A DNA stretch of 64,000 nt from BOG-938 sp048498155 (GTDB lineage Bacteria; Pseudomonadota; Alphaproteobacteria; Caulobacterales; Caulobacteraceae): NCBI GenBank assembly GCA_048498155.1, contig JBEHYN010000010.1, positions 4,855 to 68,854 of the forward strand. Reading direction: 5' to 3'. The translations under genes were made by a program, and so were the position numbers. The notes below the pieces were generated by a model. It saw only the letters and a program-made list of their open reading frames with translations, had not been told where the DNA came from and did no database searches. Shown here piece after piece: positions 8,518 through 17,531 of this stretch. Within the stretch, counting starts at the first letter, position 1. Each line of letters starts with the position of its first letter.

Positions 8518-9804
8518 TCAACGGGCCAAGGCCTCCCGATAATAGTGCGGGAGATCGGGCTTGGTGTCCGTGAGGATTTCGAGCGCGGCCCGTTTGCCTT
8601 CAGGCGTTAGCCCGGCGAAGTCTGTCGACTGATCGGCGCTGCTCAGGACTTCGAACAACCTCTTGTAAATCCGCCCACGCAGCGCTGGCTCGATGCTGTT
8701 GAACGCTCGGCTGTAAATCACATAGCTGAGTGGGTAGCGGAACAGTCGGGTCTGAAGGTCAAAGTCCCTCAGGCTGCGGCCGCGCGCATCCCAGGGCCCC
8801 CGCTGTGGGAAGGTGCGAGTGAAGCTGGACACTCCGCTCACAGGACTCGGCAATGGCGCTTCGTGCGCCCCGACAAGATAGGCGACCAAGTCTTCGATCG
8901 ATCGGTTCACATCCCCCTCGGTCGATTCCTGGGGCCCAGAACCGCTCAGGGCGCGAGCCTGAGCTTCAAGCGTCCAAATCCGATTCATAGCCCCGACTTG
9001 GTGTTCCAGGGTCATCAAGGCGACGATGTCGCTGGTGGGCGTGAGGTACGGCCGCACGTCGAACCGCGACGAAAGATCAGTGACGTTGAGCCCGGCGTTC
9101 GGGTTGTGCTCGACCTGTCCGTCGGGCGGAAGCCTCATATTACCATTATGTTGGAGCGCGCCGTGCCGCCCGGTTACGTACCAGCCGCCCCAGCGTCGTT
9201 CGAACGGCGTTGAAGAATCGGTGACCCCAAGCAACTGGCCGACGGTCAGGAATATTGGCGTGCCGTCATCCCGCGGCAGGACGTTTGCGATAATCGCGCC
9301 AGCCGTCCACTTATTCAACGTTCCATGACAGCTCACGCATCGGAGTGCCTCGCGTTTTATCGTCGGCCGTGAGCTTGGCGTTGTATCGAGGCTGTAGAAA
9401 GCGAGCTGTCCGTCCGCTCCGGATGTTTGAATCTCGCTCAACTGGCCGCCTTGGACCCCCCCGACAGCGGTGTCGTCATTGAAATAGATCGCCCGCGGCG
9501 TGGCGGGGTTGATTTGGTCAAATTGGAGGCTGGTTTTTGAAAAGACCAGCACCTGCGAGTCGATCGGAATATCCAGCGCCTTGAGCAGGCTGGGGAGATA
9601 ACCCCAAGGACCAGATCCCTGTTGCAGTTGGGCCTGCCCGCTTTGGAGCTTTTCCTGCAGCGCCTCTACCGGATTGCGATCAGCAGATTGAGGTTGGGCA
9701 TGCGAAGACGGACTTGGGCCGGCCACCAAGGCGCCAAGGCTGAATATGATTGCAAGTTCAAGACGAAAGTGAGGTTGCGGACCCAAACGCATCGCCGGTG
9801 GCAT
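8518..9804 (-). CDS. Secreted monohaem cytochrome c-like protein of unknown function
   Basis: A 428-residue exported protein: an N-terminal hydrophobic signal (about 15-38) and a single haem c attachment motif CVSCHG near residue 156. It also carries blocks I associate with an uncharacterised monohaem family: FDQINPATPRAIYFNDD, RWGGWYVTGRHG and a following HNGN. The gene begins 6 bp after the globin stop on the same strand, so it is likely co-transcribed and under the same divergent operator. Codon use looks less GC-biased than its neighbours, which may mean acquisition by transfer. Substrate and redox partner are unknown; a role with NO or another nitrogen oxide is inferred from context only. 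Confidence 0.8.
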   Translation of the reverse strand: MPPAMRLGPQPHFRLELAIIFSLGALVAGPSPSSHAQPQSADRNPVEALQEKLQSGQAQLQQGSGPWGYLPSLLKALDIPIDSQVLVFSKTSLQFDQINPATPRAIYFNDDTAVGGVQGGQLSEIQTSGADGQLAFYSLDTTPSSRPTIKREALRCVSCHGTLNKWTAGAIIANVLPRDDGTPIFLTVGQLLGVTDSSTPFERRWGGWYVTGRHGALQHNGNMRLPPDGQVEHNPNAGLNVTDLSSRFDVRPYLTPTSDIVALMTLEHQVGAMNRIWTLEAQARALSGSGPQESTEGDVNRSIEDLVAYLVGAHEAPLPSPVSGVSSFTRTFPQRGPWDARGRSLRDFDLQTRLFRYPLSYVIYSRAFNSIEPALRGRIYKRLFEVLSSADQSTDFAGLTPEGKRAALEILTDTKPDLPHYYREALAR

Positions 9805-9810
9805 AGCCCA

Positions 9811-10293
9811 TTAAGCTCCGACGGCGGCGGCTTCATTGCTCTGCAGCGGACGTGGAGCGTCAGCGTAGAGTTGAGCTTCGCGCGAGATCAGCACATCGGC
9901 CAGGAACCAGTAGGCTTCGCCCCACGCCGCAAGAACCTCGTCCGTCGCCGCCTCGCCGAGCACGTCCTTGATTGCCGGCAGCAGGGCGTTGGCGACAGCG
10001 GGGTAGTGCTCCGGCTTGATGTGGGTCTCGACGTGGCGCGAGGCCATCCGTTCGACCGCCGGACCCAGGGCTCCGAGATTGTCGACGTTTTGGGCAAAGG
10101 CGAGGATGGCGCCCGCCAGCCTTTTCGGTTGTTCGCCCGACTCCTGGGCGGCCTGATCGAACAGAGCCTTGATCTCCGGATCGGCGAACAGGCGTCCATA
10201 CATTCGCTTCGTAATTTCCAGCCCATGCTTCTGAAGCGCCGGAGCGGTCGATTTAACGATGGCGATCGTGCCGGCAGAGAGGGTCTTCGTCAT
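9811..10293 (-). CDS. Single-domain haemoglobin (flavohaemoglobin-type globin domain)
   Basis: A 160-residue globin close to the Vitreoscilla haemoglobin pattern. Expected residues are present: Tyr32 (B10), Gln55 (E7) and proximal His87 within SRHVETHIKPEHYP, followed by AWGEAYWFLADVLISREAQLY. No FAD/NAD reductase domain follows, so it needs an external reductant if it acts as an NO dioxygenase. The ATG at 10293 is chosen because AAGAAG precedes it and it begins the globin fold. It heads a two-gene unit with the monohaem protein and diverges from an NsrR-like regulator. Confidence 0.9.
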   Translation of the reverse strand: MTKTLSAGTIAIVKSTAPALQKHGLEITKRMYGRLFADPEIKALFDQAAQESGEQPKRLAGAILAFAQNVDNLGALGPAVERMASRHVETHIKPEHYPAVANALLPAIKDVLGEAATDEVLAAWGEAYWFLADVLISREAQLYADAPRPLQSNEAAAVGA

Positions 10294-10365
10294 TGGGGCT
10301 TCTTTCTGTCGCTCTGCGCGACGGTTGGGAGGTGATGTACAAGTGGCGTCTGGCGAAGGGTCAGT

Positions 10366-10398
10366 CAGATAAGCGGTATTACCGATACAGCTTATCTG
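10366..10398. promoter_or_regulatory. Large dyad operator between the globin and Rrf2/NsrR-like genes
   Basis: Arms CAGATAAGCGGTAT (10366-10379) and ATACAGCTTATCTG (10385-10398) match at 13 of 14 positions with a 5-nt spacer. It is the only strong dyad in the divergent gap. Size and symmetry fit a dimeric Rrf2 repressor site such as NsrR boxes; autoregulation plus control of the globin operon is inferred. Confidence 0.75.
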
Positions 10399-10459
10399 AG
10401 GGGTATGGATGCTTGGCATTGATCTCGATCATATCGCCCCGTCACCGCAGGATCGCCGG

Positions 10460-10867
10460 ATGAAGCTTCTCCGCATGACCGACTACGCCTTGAGGGTGCT
10501 GATCTATGTCGGCGAACGGCCAGGGCGGCGCTGCACCGTCCCGGAAATCGCCGCCGCGCATCGCATCTCGGCGCATCATCTGGTCAAAATTGTCCACCAG
10601 CTTGGGCGGCTGGGTTACCTCGACACGGCGCGCGGGCGTGGCGGGGGGGTGTCGCTCCAGGCGGCGCCCGATCGGATCAACCTCGGCGCCCTGGTGCGCC
10701 AGTTCGAGGGCGACGATCCGGTCGTGGATTGCAACAGCTGCATCCTGAGGGGAAACTGCAAGCTGGCCAGCGCGCTCAAACAGTCGGAGGAGGCCTTTTA
10801 CGCCCGGCTTAGCGAGCAAACTCTGGCGGACGTCATCCAGTCTGTGGCCGAGTCCGTCGAATGCTGA
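10460..10867 (+). CDS. Rrf2-family iron-sulfur regulator, NsrR-like
   Basis: A 135-residue Rrf2 protein: an N-terminal winged helix (MTDYALRVLIYVG, with recognition helix near ISAHHLVKIVHQLG and wing GRGGGVSL) and three clustered Cys at 91, 94 and 100 (CNSCILRGNC). This is close to the three-Cys arrangement of NsrR, which carries a NO-sensitive Fe-S cluster. Start chosen at the ATG at 10460, 8 nt after AGGA; an upstream in-frame ATG at 10409 would overlap the operator-proximal sequence. Divergence from a globin strongly supports a NO-response role. IscR-type function is less likely given the neighbours. Confidence 0.87.
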   Translation: MKLLRMTDYALRVLIYVGERPGRRCTVPEIAAAHRISAHHLVKIVHQLGRLGYLDTARGRGGGVSLQAAPDRINLGALVRQFEGDDPVVDCNSCILRGNCKLASALKQSEEAFYARLSEQTLADVIQSVAESVEC

Positions 10868-10927
10868 GCGGTTGTTACGGATGCGCACAAGGTTGCGATC
10901 CCTTCGCAGGGGCGCCATCTATCGTCC

Positions 10928-11497
10928 ATGTTCATTCAGACCGAGACCACACCCAACCCCAATGTCCTGAAGTTCCTGCCTGGCCGCGAGGTGATGGGCG
11001 AGGGCACGCGGGAGTTTCGGGCCGACGACGCGGCGGTCTCGCCCCTGGCTGAAGCGCTGTTCGCGGTGGAGGGTGTGGAGCGGGTGTTCTTCGGCCCGGA
11101 CTTCCTGACGGTCACCCGCGCGGACGACGATCTGGACTGGCGACAACTCAAGGCGCCGATCCTGGCGGCGATCATGGAACATTTCACTTCCGGAGCGCCG
11201 CTGCTGGCCCAGGGCGATCAGGCCGCCGCGCACGACGCCGACGTCTATGAAGGCGACACCGCCCAAGTGGTTGCCGAGATCAAGGACTTGCTCGACACCC
11301 GCATCCGCCCGGCTGTGGCGCGCGACGGTGGCGATATCCTGTTCAATCGTTTCGATCCGGCCACCGGCGTGGTGTTCTTGCACATGCGCGGCGCCTGCTC
11401 GGGTTGCCCCTCCTCCTCCGCCACTCTGCGCAGCGGGGTGGAGAACATGCTCAAGCACTATGTGCCCGAAGTGACCCGGGTCGAGGCCGCGCTCTAG
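10928..11497 (+). CDS. nfuA: NfuA-type Fe-S cluster carrier
   Basis: A 189-residue protein with the N-terminal Nfu scaffold domain (TETTPNPNVLKFLPG) and a C-terminal NifU domain whose CSGC pair (near residues 157-160, in GACSGCPSSS) binds the bridging 4Fe-4S cluster. NfuA delivers clusters to client enzymes such as aconitase, MiaB and lipoyl synthase; acnA and miaB are both in this window. It follows the Rrf2 gene by about 60 bp on the same strand, so read-through is possible. Confidence 0.93.
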   Translation: MFIQTETTPNPNVLKFLPGREVMGEGTREFRADDAAVSPLAEALFAVEGVERVFFGPDFLTVTRADDDLDWRQLKAPILAAIMEHFTSGAPLLAQGDQAAAHDADVYEGDTAQVVAEIKDLLDTRIRPAVARDGGDILFNRFDPATGVVFLHMRGACSGCPSSSATLRSGVENMLKHYVPEVTRVEAAL

Positions 11498-11615
11498 GAC
11501 GCCCCAGTCCGACCTGGTTGGACCTTCGTAATAGTTGCGCGCGAGTCCTTGATCTCTCCGTTCCGGACGCTATCTGCAACAGTATCAGTTGCGGATATTT
11601 TGCAGGAGCCCCGCC

Positions 11616-12206
11616 ATGACCGCCGTTCTCGACGCCGCCGCCCAGGATTTGATCTTTCGCGAGGCGCGCACGCGCAATGGCTGGGCGCCGGAGCCGGTCA
11701 GCGACGAGGAGCTTGGCCAGATTTACGACCTGATGAAGTGGGGCCCCACTTCAGCCAATGGCGCGCCCGCGCGCTTCGTGTGGATCAAGAGCGAGGCGGC
11801 CAAACAGCGGCTCGCGCCCCATCTGTCTAAGGGAAACCGTGACAAGACCCTGAAGGCGCCGGTGACCGTGATCGTGGGCTATGACCTGGAGTGGCCCGAT
11901 AAGCTCCCGGTGCTGTTTCCTCATGCGCCGGGGGCCAAGGACTGGTTCGCCGATCCGGTTTCGCGCGAGGCTCACGCCTTCCGCAACAGCACCCTGCAAG
12001 GCGCCTATCTGATCGTCGCGGCGCGGGCTTTGGGCCTGGACGTTGGTCCCATGTCGGGCTTCGACAATGCAGGAGTGGACAAGGAATTCTTCGCCGGAAC
12101 CACCATCAAGTCCAACTTCATCGCAGCCATCGGCCACGGAACGGAGGAAAACCTGTTTCCGCGGGGACCGCGCCTGACCTTCGATGAGGTCAACACCATC
12201 CTCTAA
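11616..12206 (+). CDS. RutE/HadB-type malonic semialdehyde reductase-like nitroreductase
   Basis: A 196-residue FMN-dependent nitroreductase-family protein, the same length as RutE. It shows KWGPTSANGAPARFVW, RNSTLQGAYLIVAARALGLDVGPMSGFD and a C-terminal GHGTEENLFPRGPR block typical of the RutE branch. Such enzymes reduce 3-oxopropanoate-type aldehydes or enals with NAD(P)H. No rut pathway genes are nearby, so the substrate is open. The ATG at 11616 has AGGAG at 11604-11608. The upstream frame (from 11589) is discounted. Confidence 0.86.
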   Translation: MTAVLDAAAQDLIFREARTRNGWAPEPVSDEELGQIYDLMKWGPTSANGAPARFVWIKSEAAKQRLAPHLSKGNRDKTLKAPVTVIVGYDLEWPDKLPVLFPHAPGAKDWFADPVSREAHAFRNSTLQGAYLIVAARALGLDVGPMSGFDNAGVDKEFFAGTTIKSNFIAAIGHGTEENLFPRGPRLTFDEVNTIL

Positions 12207-12235
12207 TCGTCCAAAATGAGTTAGAGCCTCGGCGC

Positions 12236-12889
12236 ATGATCGTGCTGGGGCTCGATACGGCCGTGGGGGCCTGTTCGGCGGCGGTGTTGGCGGACGGGCG
12301 TCCGCTGGCCGTGCACAGCGAGCCCATGCTTCGAGGCCATCAGGAGCGTCTGGCGCCGATGGTGCGCGAGGTCATGGTCGAGGCGCGTCTGGGCTTTGAC
12401 GCCCTGGACCGCGTCGGCGTCACCGTCGGCCCCGGCTCCTTCACCGGCCTGAGGGTGGGTCTGTCCTTCGCCAAGGGTCTGGGTCTGGCCCTCACCCGTC
12501 CGGTGGTGGGTGTGGGAACGCTAGAGGCCCTGGCGGCCTCCGAACCGGGCGGCGACATAATCGTGACGGTGATCGATGCGCGCAGGGGCCAAGTCTATCT
12601 GCAAGCCTTCAGCCAGGGCCAAGCCCTGATGGCGCCCGACGTTCTGCCCCTGGAAATCGCCGCCGCGCGCCTTGCCGAGCTGAGGCCCGGCGGGCGGATC
12701 GACATCGTCGGACCCGGCGCCGCCCTGTTGGAGGGCGTATTGGCCGACGCACGCATCATTCCACGCGCCGCGCCCGATCCCTTGGCCCTGGCCCGCCTAG
12801 CTCAAACTAAGCCGCTCATCCCGGCCCGGCCGCTCTATCTGCGCGCCCCGGACGCCAAATTGCCGGGCGGACTGGACCCGCCCGCGTGA
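12236..12889 (+). CDS. tsaB: tRNA t6A threonylcarbamoyl-transfer subunit TsaB
   Basis: A 217-residue inactive ASKHA-fold partner of TsaD. The N-terminus MIVLGLDTAVGACSAAV and the block VGPGSFTGLRVGLSFAKGL are diagnostic. TsaB forms the TsaBDE complex that makes t6A37 on ANN-decoding tRNAs. It overlaps rimI by 4 nt, a common pairing. tsaD and tsaE are outside the window. Confidence 0.94.
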   Translation: MIVLGLDTAVGACSAAVLADGRPLAVHSEPMLRGHQERLAPMVREVMVEARLGFDALDRVGVTVGPGSFTGLRVGLSFAKGLGLALTRPVVGVGTLEALAASEPGGDIIVTVIDARRGQVYLQAFSQGQALMAPDVLPLEIAAARLAELRPGGRIDIVGPGAALLEGVLADARIIPRAAPDPLALARLAQTKPLIPARPLYLRAPDAKLPGGLDPPA

Positions 12890-13344
12890 ATCTCATCGCC
12901 CTGAACATCGAGCGCGCCCCAGACATGGCCGGGTTGCACGCCCAGGCCTTTGAGGCGCCATGGGACGCCCCGGCTATCGCCGCCCTGCTGGCGGGACCGG
13001 GGGTGTTCGCCCTGGCCGTCGAAGTCGGCGCGCGGCTGGAGGCCTTCATTCTGATGCGGGCCGTCGCCGGAGAGGCGGAAATCCTCACCTTAGCCACTGC
13101 GCCGGCCTCTCGCCGCCGGGGCTTCGCCCGCGCCCTGCTGGACGCAGCGCTGAAGCTGTCCGCCCAAGCCGGCGCCGAAAAGGTGTTCTTGGAAGTGGCG
13201 CACGACAACCGGGCGGCCATCGATCTTTATCAAGACTGCGATTTTCGCCCAACAGGGCGCCGTGCTGCCTACTATGCCCGCAAATCAGGCCCGCCGGGCG
13301 ACGCCATTGTCCTGTCCCGCGCCCTTGATCCCACTGGCGCTTAA
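12886..13344 (+). CDS. rimI: Ribosomal protein S18-alanine N-acetyltransferase (RimI-like)
   Basis: A 152-residue GNAT protein beginning at a GTG that overlaps the tsaB stop (GTGA). The acetyl-CoA loop is present as LATAPASRRRGFARALL, followed by EVAHDNRAAIDLYQDCDFRPTGRRAAYY, typical of RimI. The S18 N-terminus is the classical substrate; the tsaB-rimI pair supports this naming over a generic GNAT. Confidence 0.88.
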   Translation: MNLIALNIERAPDMAGLHAQAFEAPWDAPAIAALLAGPGVFALAVEVGARLEAFILMRAVAGEAEILTLATAPASRRRGFARALLDAALKLSAQAGAEKVFLEVAHDNRAAIDLYQDCDFRPTGRRAAYYARKSGPPGDAIVLSRALDPTGA

Positions 13345-13400
13345 CAGCGGCGGCCCTTGCGTTTATTCTGCCCATGCCCGGTGAAGGGCGAGGAGAGCCC

Positions 13401-13862
13401 TTGGACCGGATAGAGACGCTCTGCATCGAAAAGGGCCTGCGCATGACCGAGCAGCGCCGGGTGGTGGCGCGTGTCTTGTCGGCAGCCAAGGATCACCCCG
13501 ATGTCGAGGAACTGCATCGGCGGGCGCACAAGGTCGATCCGCACATCTCCATCGCCACGGTCTATCGCACGGTGCGCCTGTTCGAGGAGGCCGGCATCAT
13601 CGAACGCCACGACTTCCGCGACGGCCGCTCGCGCTACGAAGGGGCGCCGGACGTCCACCACGATCACTTGATCGACATGCGCACCGGCAAGGTGGTGGAG
13701 TTCGTCGACGCCGAAATCGAGGCCCTACAAAACGCCATCGCGAAGCGCTTGGGGTTCAAGCTGGTGGACCATCGGCTGGAACTGTACGGCGTGCCGATTG
13801 ATGAGCAAACTCCTCTCCCCCTCGAGGGGGGAGAGGTCGGGAGTGGGGGTGTAGGGCGCTGA
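13401..13862 (+). CDS. fur: Fur-family metal-responsive regulator
   Basis: A Fur homologue with the winged-helix block PHISIATVYRTVRLFEEAGII and the dimer/metal region VHHDHLIDMRTGKVVEF and LELYGVPI. The usual C-x-x-C pairs of E. coli Fur are absent, as in many alphaproteobacterial Fur/Mur proteins. TTG at 13401 is preferred because AGGAG lies at 13391-13395; ATG at 13374 is the alternative and adds 9 residues. The last ~17 codons are translated from an inverted-repeat element (13810-13966), giving a Gly/Glu-rich tail (EGGEVGSGGVGR) not expected in the family. It may sense iron or manganese. Confidence 0.9.
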   Translation: MDRIETLCIEKGLRMTEQRRVVARVLSAAKDHPDVEELHRRAHKVDPHISIATVYRTVRLFEEAGIIERHDFRDGRSRYEGAPDVHHDHLIDMRTGKVVEFVDAEIEALQNAIAKRLGFKLVDHRLELYGVPIDEQTPLPLEGGEVGSGGVGR

Positions 13863-13966
13863 CGGATCAGGGTGAACCCTGGAGGCGCGCCGCCTCCTGC
13901 GCCGTTTCCGGAGGCCGCTGTGCGAACACCCCCATCCCTGCCCTTCCCCCCTGGAGGGGGAAGGAG
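13810..13966. repeat. Paired palindromic element (CCCTCGA-GGGG family), copy at fur 3' end
   Basis: Left arm 13810-13851 (CTCC...CCCCTCGAGGGGG...AGTGGGGGT) and right arm 13926-13966 (ACACCCCCATCC...GGGGGAAGGAG) are inverted relative to each other around a ~74-nt unrelated core; each arm is itself a short palindrome. The left arm encodes the end of Fur. A second copy with the same architecture lies in ybeY at 17036-17192, and a single arm follows mdh. Confidence 0.8.
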
Positions 13967-14025
13967 CGCTATATTGGACCTCGTTTTACCACCCCTCGCC
14001 GTCGACCGCATGCTGGAAGCATTTT

Positions 14026-14112
14026 TCGAGGGTCTGGCCGCGTCAAGGACGAGGCTGCGCCTAGCCGCGCTGCGGTCGGCAGGGCCGATCCTTGACTCGA
14101 CCAGACCCTCGA
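14026..14112. repeat. Inverted repeat with 24-bp arms between fur and the RraB-like gene
   Basis: Arms 14026-14049 (starting TCGAGGGTCTGG) and 14089-14112 (ending CCAGACCCTCGA) match at 22 of 24 positions with a 39-nt core. This sequence is unrelated to the neighbouring CCCTCGA element. A long transcript hairpin would form. It could be a terminator-like or RNA-processing structure, but no T-tract follows. Confidence 0.75.
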
Positions 14113-14157
14113 AATCAGACTCGCCATGCGATTGATGGCGGGATGTGCGAGGTTGTT

Positions 14158-14578
14158 CCGCTCATCCCGGCGAACGCCATCCGAGTTCGCGACCATGGCT
14201 TCCCTGCAACATGCGCAGCTGGAGACTCCGATGCTTGCCGCCGATGAGGAACTCAACGCCCAAGTTCTCGCGCAAATGCGGGAAGGAGGAGATGACCTGT
14301 CGGCTATCCGTCCACTGGTCTTCCAGTTTGTTTTTCAGACTCGCGAGCTGGCACAGCGGTTCGCCGAAGATGTCGTGAAACGCGACCTGCAGGCGGTGGT
14401 CAGTGACGTGGGAGATGGCCCCGCAGCGGATTTGCCTTGGGACGTGGACGTCACCGTTGCGCTCAGGCCCGAGCTAGCGGCGATTTCTAGCCACGAGCGC
14501 GAGCTCGGCCAAATGGCCGACGCTTATCAGGGGAGAGGCGACGGCTGGTTCTGCGAGCGGATCACCCGGGATGAGCGG
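14158..14578. repeat. 13-bp inverted repeats flanking the RraB-like gene
   Basis: CCGCTCATCCCGG at 14158-14170 and its perfect complement CCGGGATGAGCGG at 14566-14578 bracket the gene. The right copy lies inside the last codons, encoding TRDER. The same arm is part of the element at 7078-7222 and appears upstream of rlmH at 48609. Confidence 0.65.
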
Positions 14579-14587
14579 GTGGAGTAG
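14231..14587 (+). CDS. RraB-like ribonuclease E inhibitor domain protein
   Basis: A 118-residue acidic protein that I match tentatively to the RraB fold (PF06877): an N-terminal NAQVLAQMREGGDDLSAIRP, central FQFVFQTRELAQRFAEDV and C-terminal Asp/Glu-rich end. RraB proteins bind RNase E and reduce mRNA decay. The ATG at 14231 is chosen because GGAG lies 6 nt upstream; an earlier in-frame ATG at 14195 and the open frame before it run from repeat sequence. The C-terminal ITRDERVE is encoded by a repeat arm, so the natural end of the ancestral gene may be altered. Confidence 0.65.
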   Translation: MLAADEELNAQVLAQMREGGDDLSAIRPLVFQFVFQTRELAQRFAEDVVKRDLQAVVSDVGDGPAADLPWDVDVTVALRPELAAISSHERELGQMADAYQGRGDGWFCERITRDERVE

Positions 14588-14634
14588 CCCGACGCGCTTG
14601 CACCTGAAATGGACCAACCCCATAACCTAACCCC

Positions 14635-15971
<1,337 letters not shown>

Positions 15972-15975
<4 letters not shown>

Positions 15976-16946
15976 GCCCGGGCGCGCAAGAGTTCCTGGC
16001 CCTGCCCGACGAGGCGACACGGGCCGTGGCCGGCCCGAGCAGCCGACATGCCGCCTTGATCGAAGACGCCTTCAATGTGCTGCTGGAGACGCCTGGCGGC
16101 GGGGTGTCCCTGCGCGGCGACGCCAAGGCGAGGGCCGTGGCCAAGCGTGCGGTCAAGGCTATTGCCGAGCGGGCAGCCTCCGGCGCGGCGGTCGATGAGG
16201 CCGATATACGCGTGGCTATTACCGCCGCGCGTACAGGCGGGGCTGGACCGGGCGGCGCGGCCTTGCCCTTGGGTCGACGCGGCCCGATAGGCCCCAAGAC
16301 GGCGGCGCAGGCAGCCTATCTGGACCTTTTGGCCGCCAGCGATCTGGTGTTCGGCATAGGCCCGGCGGGCACCGGCAAGACCTTCCTGGCCGTGGCGCAC
16401 GGGGCTTCCCTCCTGCTGCGCGGCGAGGTGGACCGCCTTGTGGTTACGCGCCCCGCCGTGGAGGCGGGCGAGCGGCTGGGGTTCTTGCCGGGCGATCTGA
16501 CCGAAAAGGTCGATCCCTATATGGCCCCGGTGTGGGAAGCCCTGTCCGACATTCTTGGCCCCGACCAGCTTAGACGCCGCCGTGACAAGGGCGAGATCGA
16601 GGTGGCGCCCATAGCCTTCATGCGCGGACGCACGCTCAGCCACGCCTTCGTGGTGGTGGACGAGGCCCAGAACGCCTCGCGCCTGCAGATGAAGATGGTG
16701 CTGACCCGCCTGGGCGAAGGCGCGCGCATGGCGGTGACCGGCGATCCCAGCCAGGTGGACCTGCTCAACAGCGGGGATTCCGGCCTAGCGCACGCGGTTG
16801 GCATACTGGAAGGCGTCAAAGGCGTGGGCGTCGCGCGCTTCCGCGCCGAGGACGTGGTGCGCCATCCTCTGGTGGAGCGTATCGTGCGCGCCTACGACGC
16901 CGATTCCGCCCGCCAGGCCGGCCTGCCCACGCGCAGCCGGGACTGA
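15972..16946 (+). CDS. phoH: PhoH-family ATPase (YbeZ type)
   Basis: A 324-residue PhoH-like protein. Walker A GPAGTGKTFLAVA lies near residue 131 and Walker B VVVDEAQNAS near 228, with TRPAVEAGERLGFLPGDL and VTGDPSQVDL typical of the family. YbeZ works with YbeY in RNA metabolism, and ybeY is the next gene. The TTG start overlaps the miaB stop (TTGA), consistent with translational coupling. Confidence 0.93.
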
Positions 16947-16949
16947 TCG

Positions 16950-17531
16950 GTGATTGAGGTGCAGATCGAAGACGAAGCATGGACCCGGGACCTGCCGGAT
17001 GCGGAGGCGGTTGTGATCGCGGCGGCAGAGTATGCGCTCCTTCCCCCTCGATGGGGGAAGGGCAGGGATGGGGGTGGGCGCCCTGAGGAGGCCGAAAAGG
17101 CCCAAGAGGCTGCGTCGTCTCCCGCACCCGCCTTTCAGCGTTCTGCCTCCACCCCCATCCCCAACCCTTCCCCCATCGAGGGGGAAGGGAGCATCTCCAT
17201 CCTCCTCACCGACGACGACGCCCTGGCCGAGCTCAACGGGCGGTTCCTCGGCAAGCCCACACCGACCAACGTCTTATCGTTTCCGGCCCCGGCCAATCCC
17301 GACGGCCATCTGGGCGATATCGCCCTGGCCTATGGCGTGTGCGCCCGTGAAGCCTCAGCGCAGGGCAAAACCCTGGCTCAACACCTGTCGCATCTGACGG
17401 TGCATGGTGTTTTGCATCTTCTAGGCTACGATCATCTGTCTGACGGCGAGGCTGAGGTCATGGAGACCTTGGAGCGCACCGTCCTGGAGGCCTTGGGCGT
17501 GCCCGACCCCTACGCCGTGGAACGGCATTGA
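16950..17531 (+). CDS. ybeY: Endoribonuclease YbeY with in-frame repeat-encoded insertion
   Basis: A 193-residue YbeY. The zinc-binding motif HGVLHLLGYDH near residues 151-161 and FLGKPTPTNVLSFPA are intact, so the enzyme for rRNA maturation is probably functional. Family members are ~150-165 residues; the excess is a ~52-residue stretch (about 29-81) exactly covered by the paired palindromic element at 17036-17192. It reads through without a stop and adds a Pro/Ser/Gly-rich, probably disordered loop between the first strand-helix unit and SISILLTDDDALAEL. GTG start at 16950, 4 bp after the phoH stop. Confidence 0.93.
   Translation: MIEVQIEDEAWTRDLPDAEAVVIAAAEYALLPPRWGKGRDGGGRPEEAEKAQEAASSPAPAFQRSASTPIPNPSPIEGEGSISILLTDDDALAELNGRFLGKPTPTNVLSFPAPANPDGHLGDIALAYGVCAREASAQGKTLAQHLSHLTVHGVLHLLGYDHLSDGEAEVMETLERTVLEALGVPDPYAVERH
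17036..17192. repeat. Paired palindromic element inside ybeY
   Basis: Left arm 17036-17078 (CTCCTTCCCCCTCGATGGGG...) and right arm 17149-17192 (CCACCCCCATCC...GGGGGAAGGGAG) are mutually inverted around a ~70-nt core. Total length (155-157 bp) and arm design equal the copy at the fur 3' end, but the cores differ. The element is translated in frame as part of YbeY. Confidence 0.85.

Noticed and set aside
14126..14230. Longer N-terminus for the RraB-like protein
   Set aside because: Sequence overlaps repeat arms; a ribosome site supports ATG at 14231.
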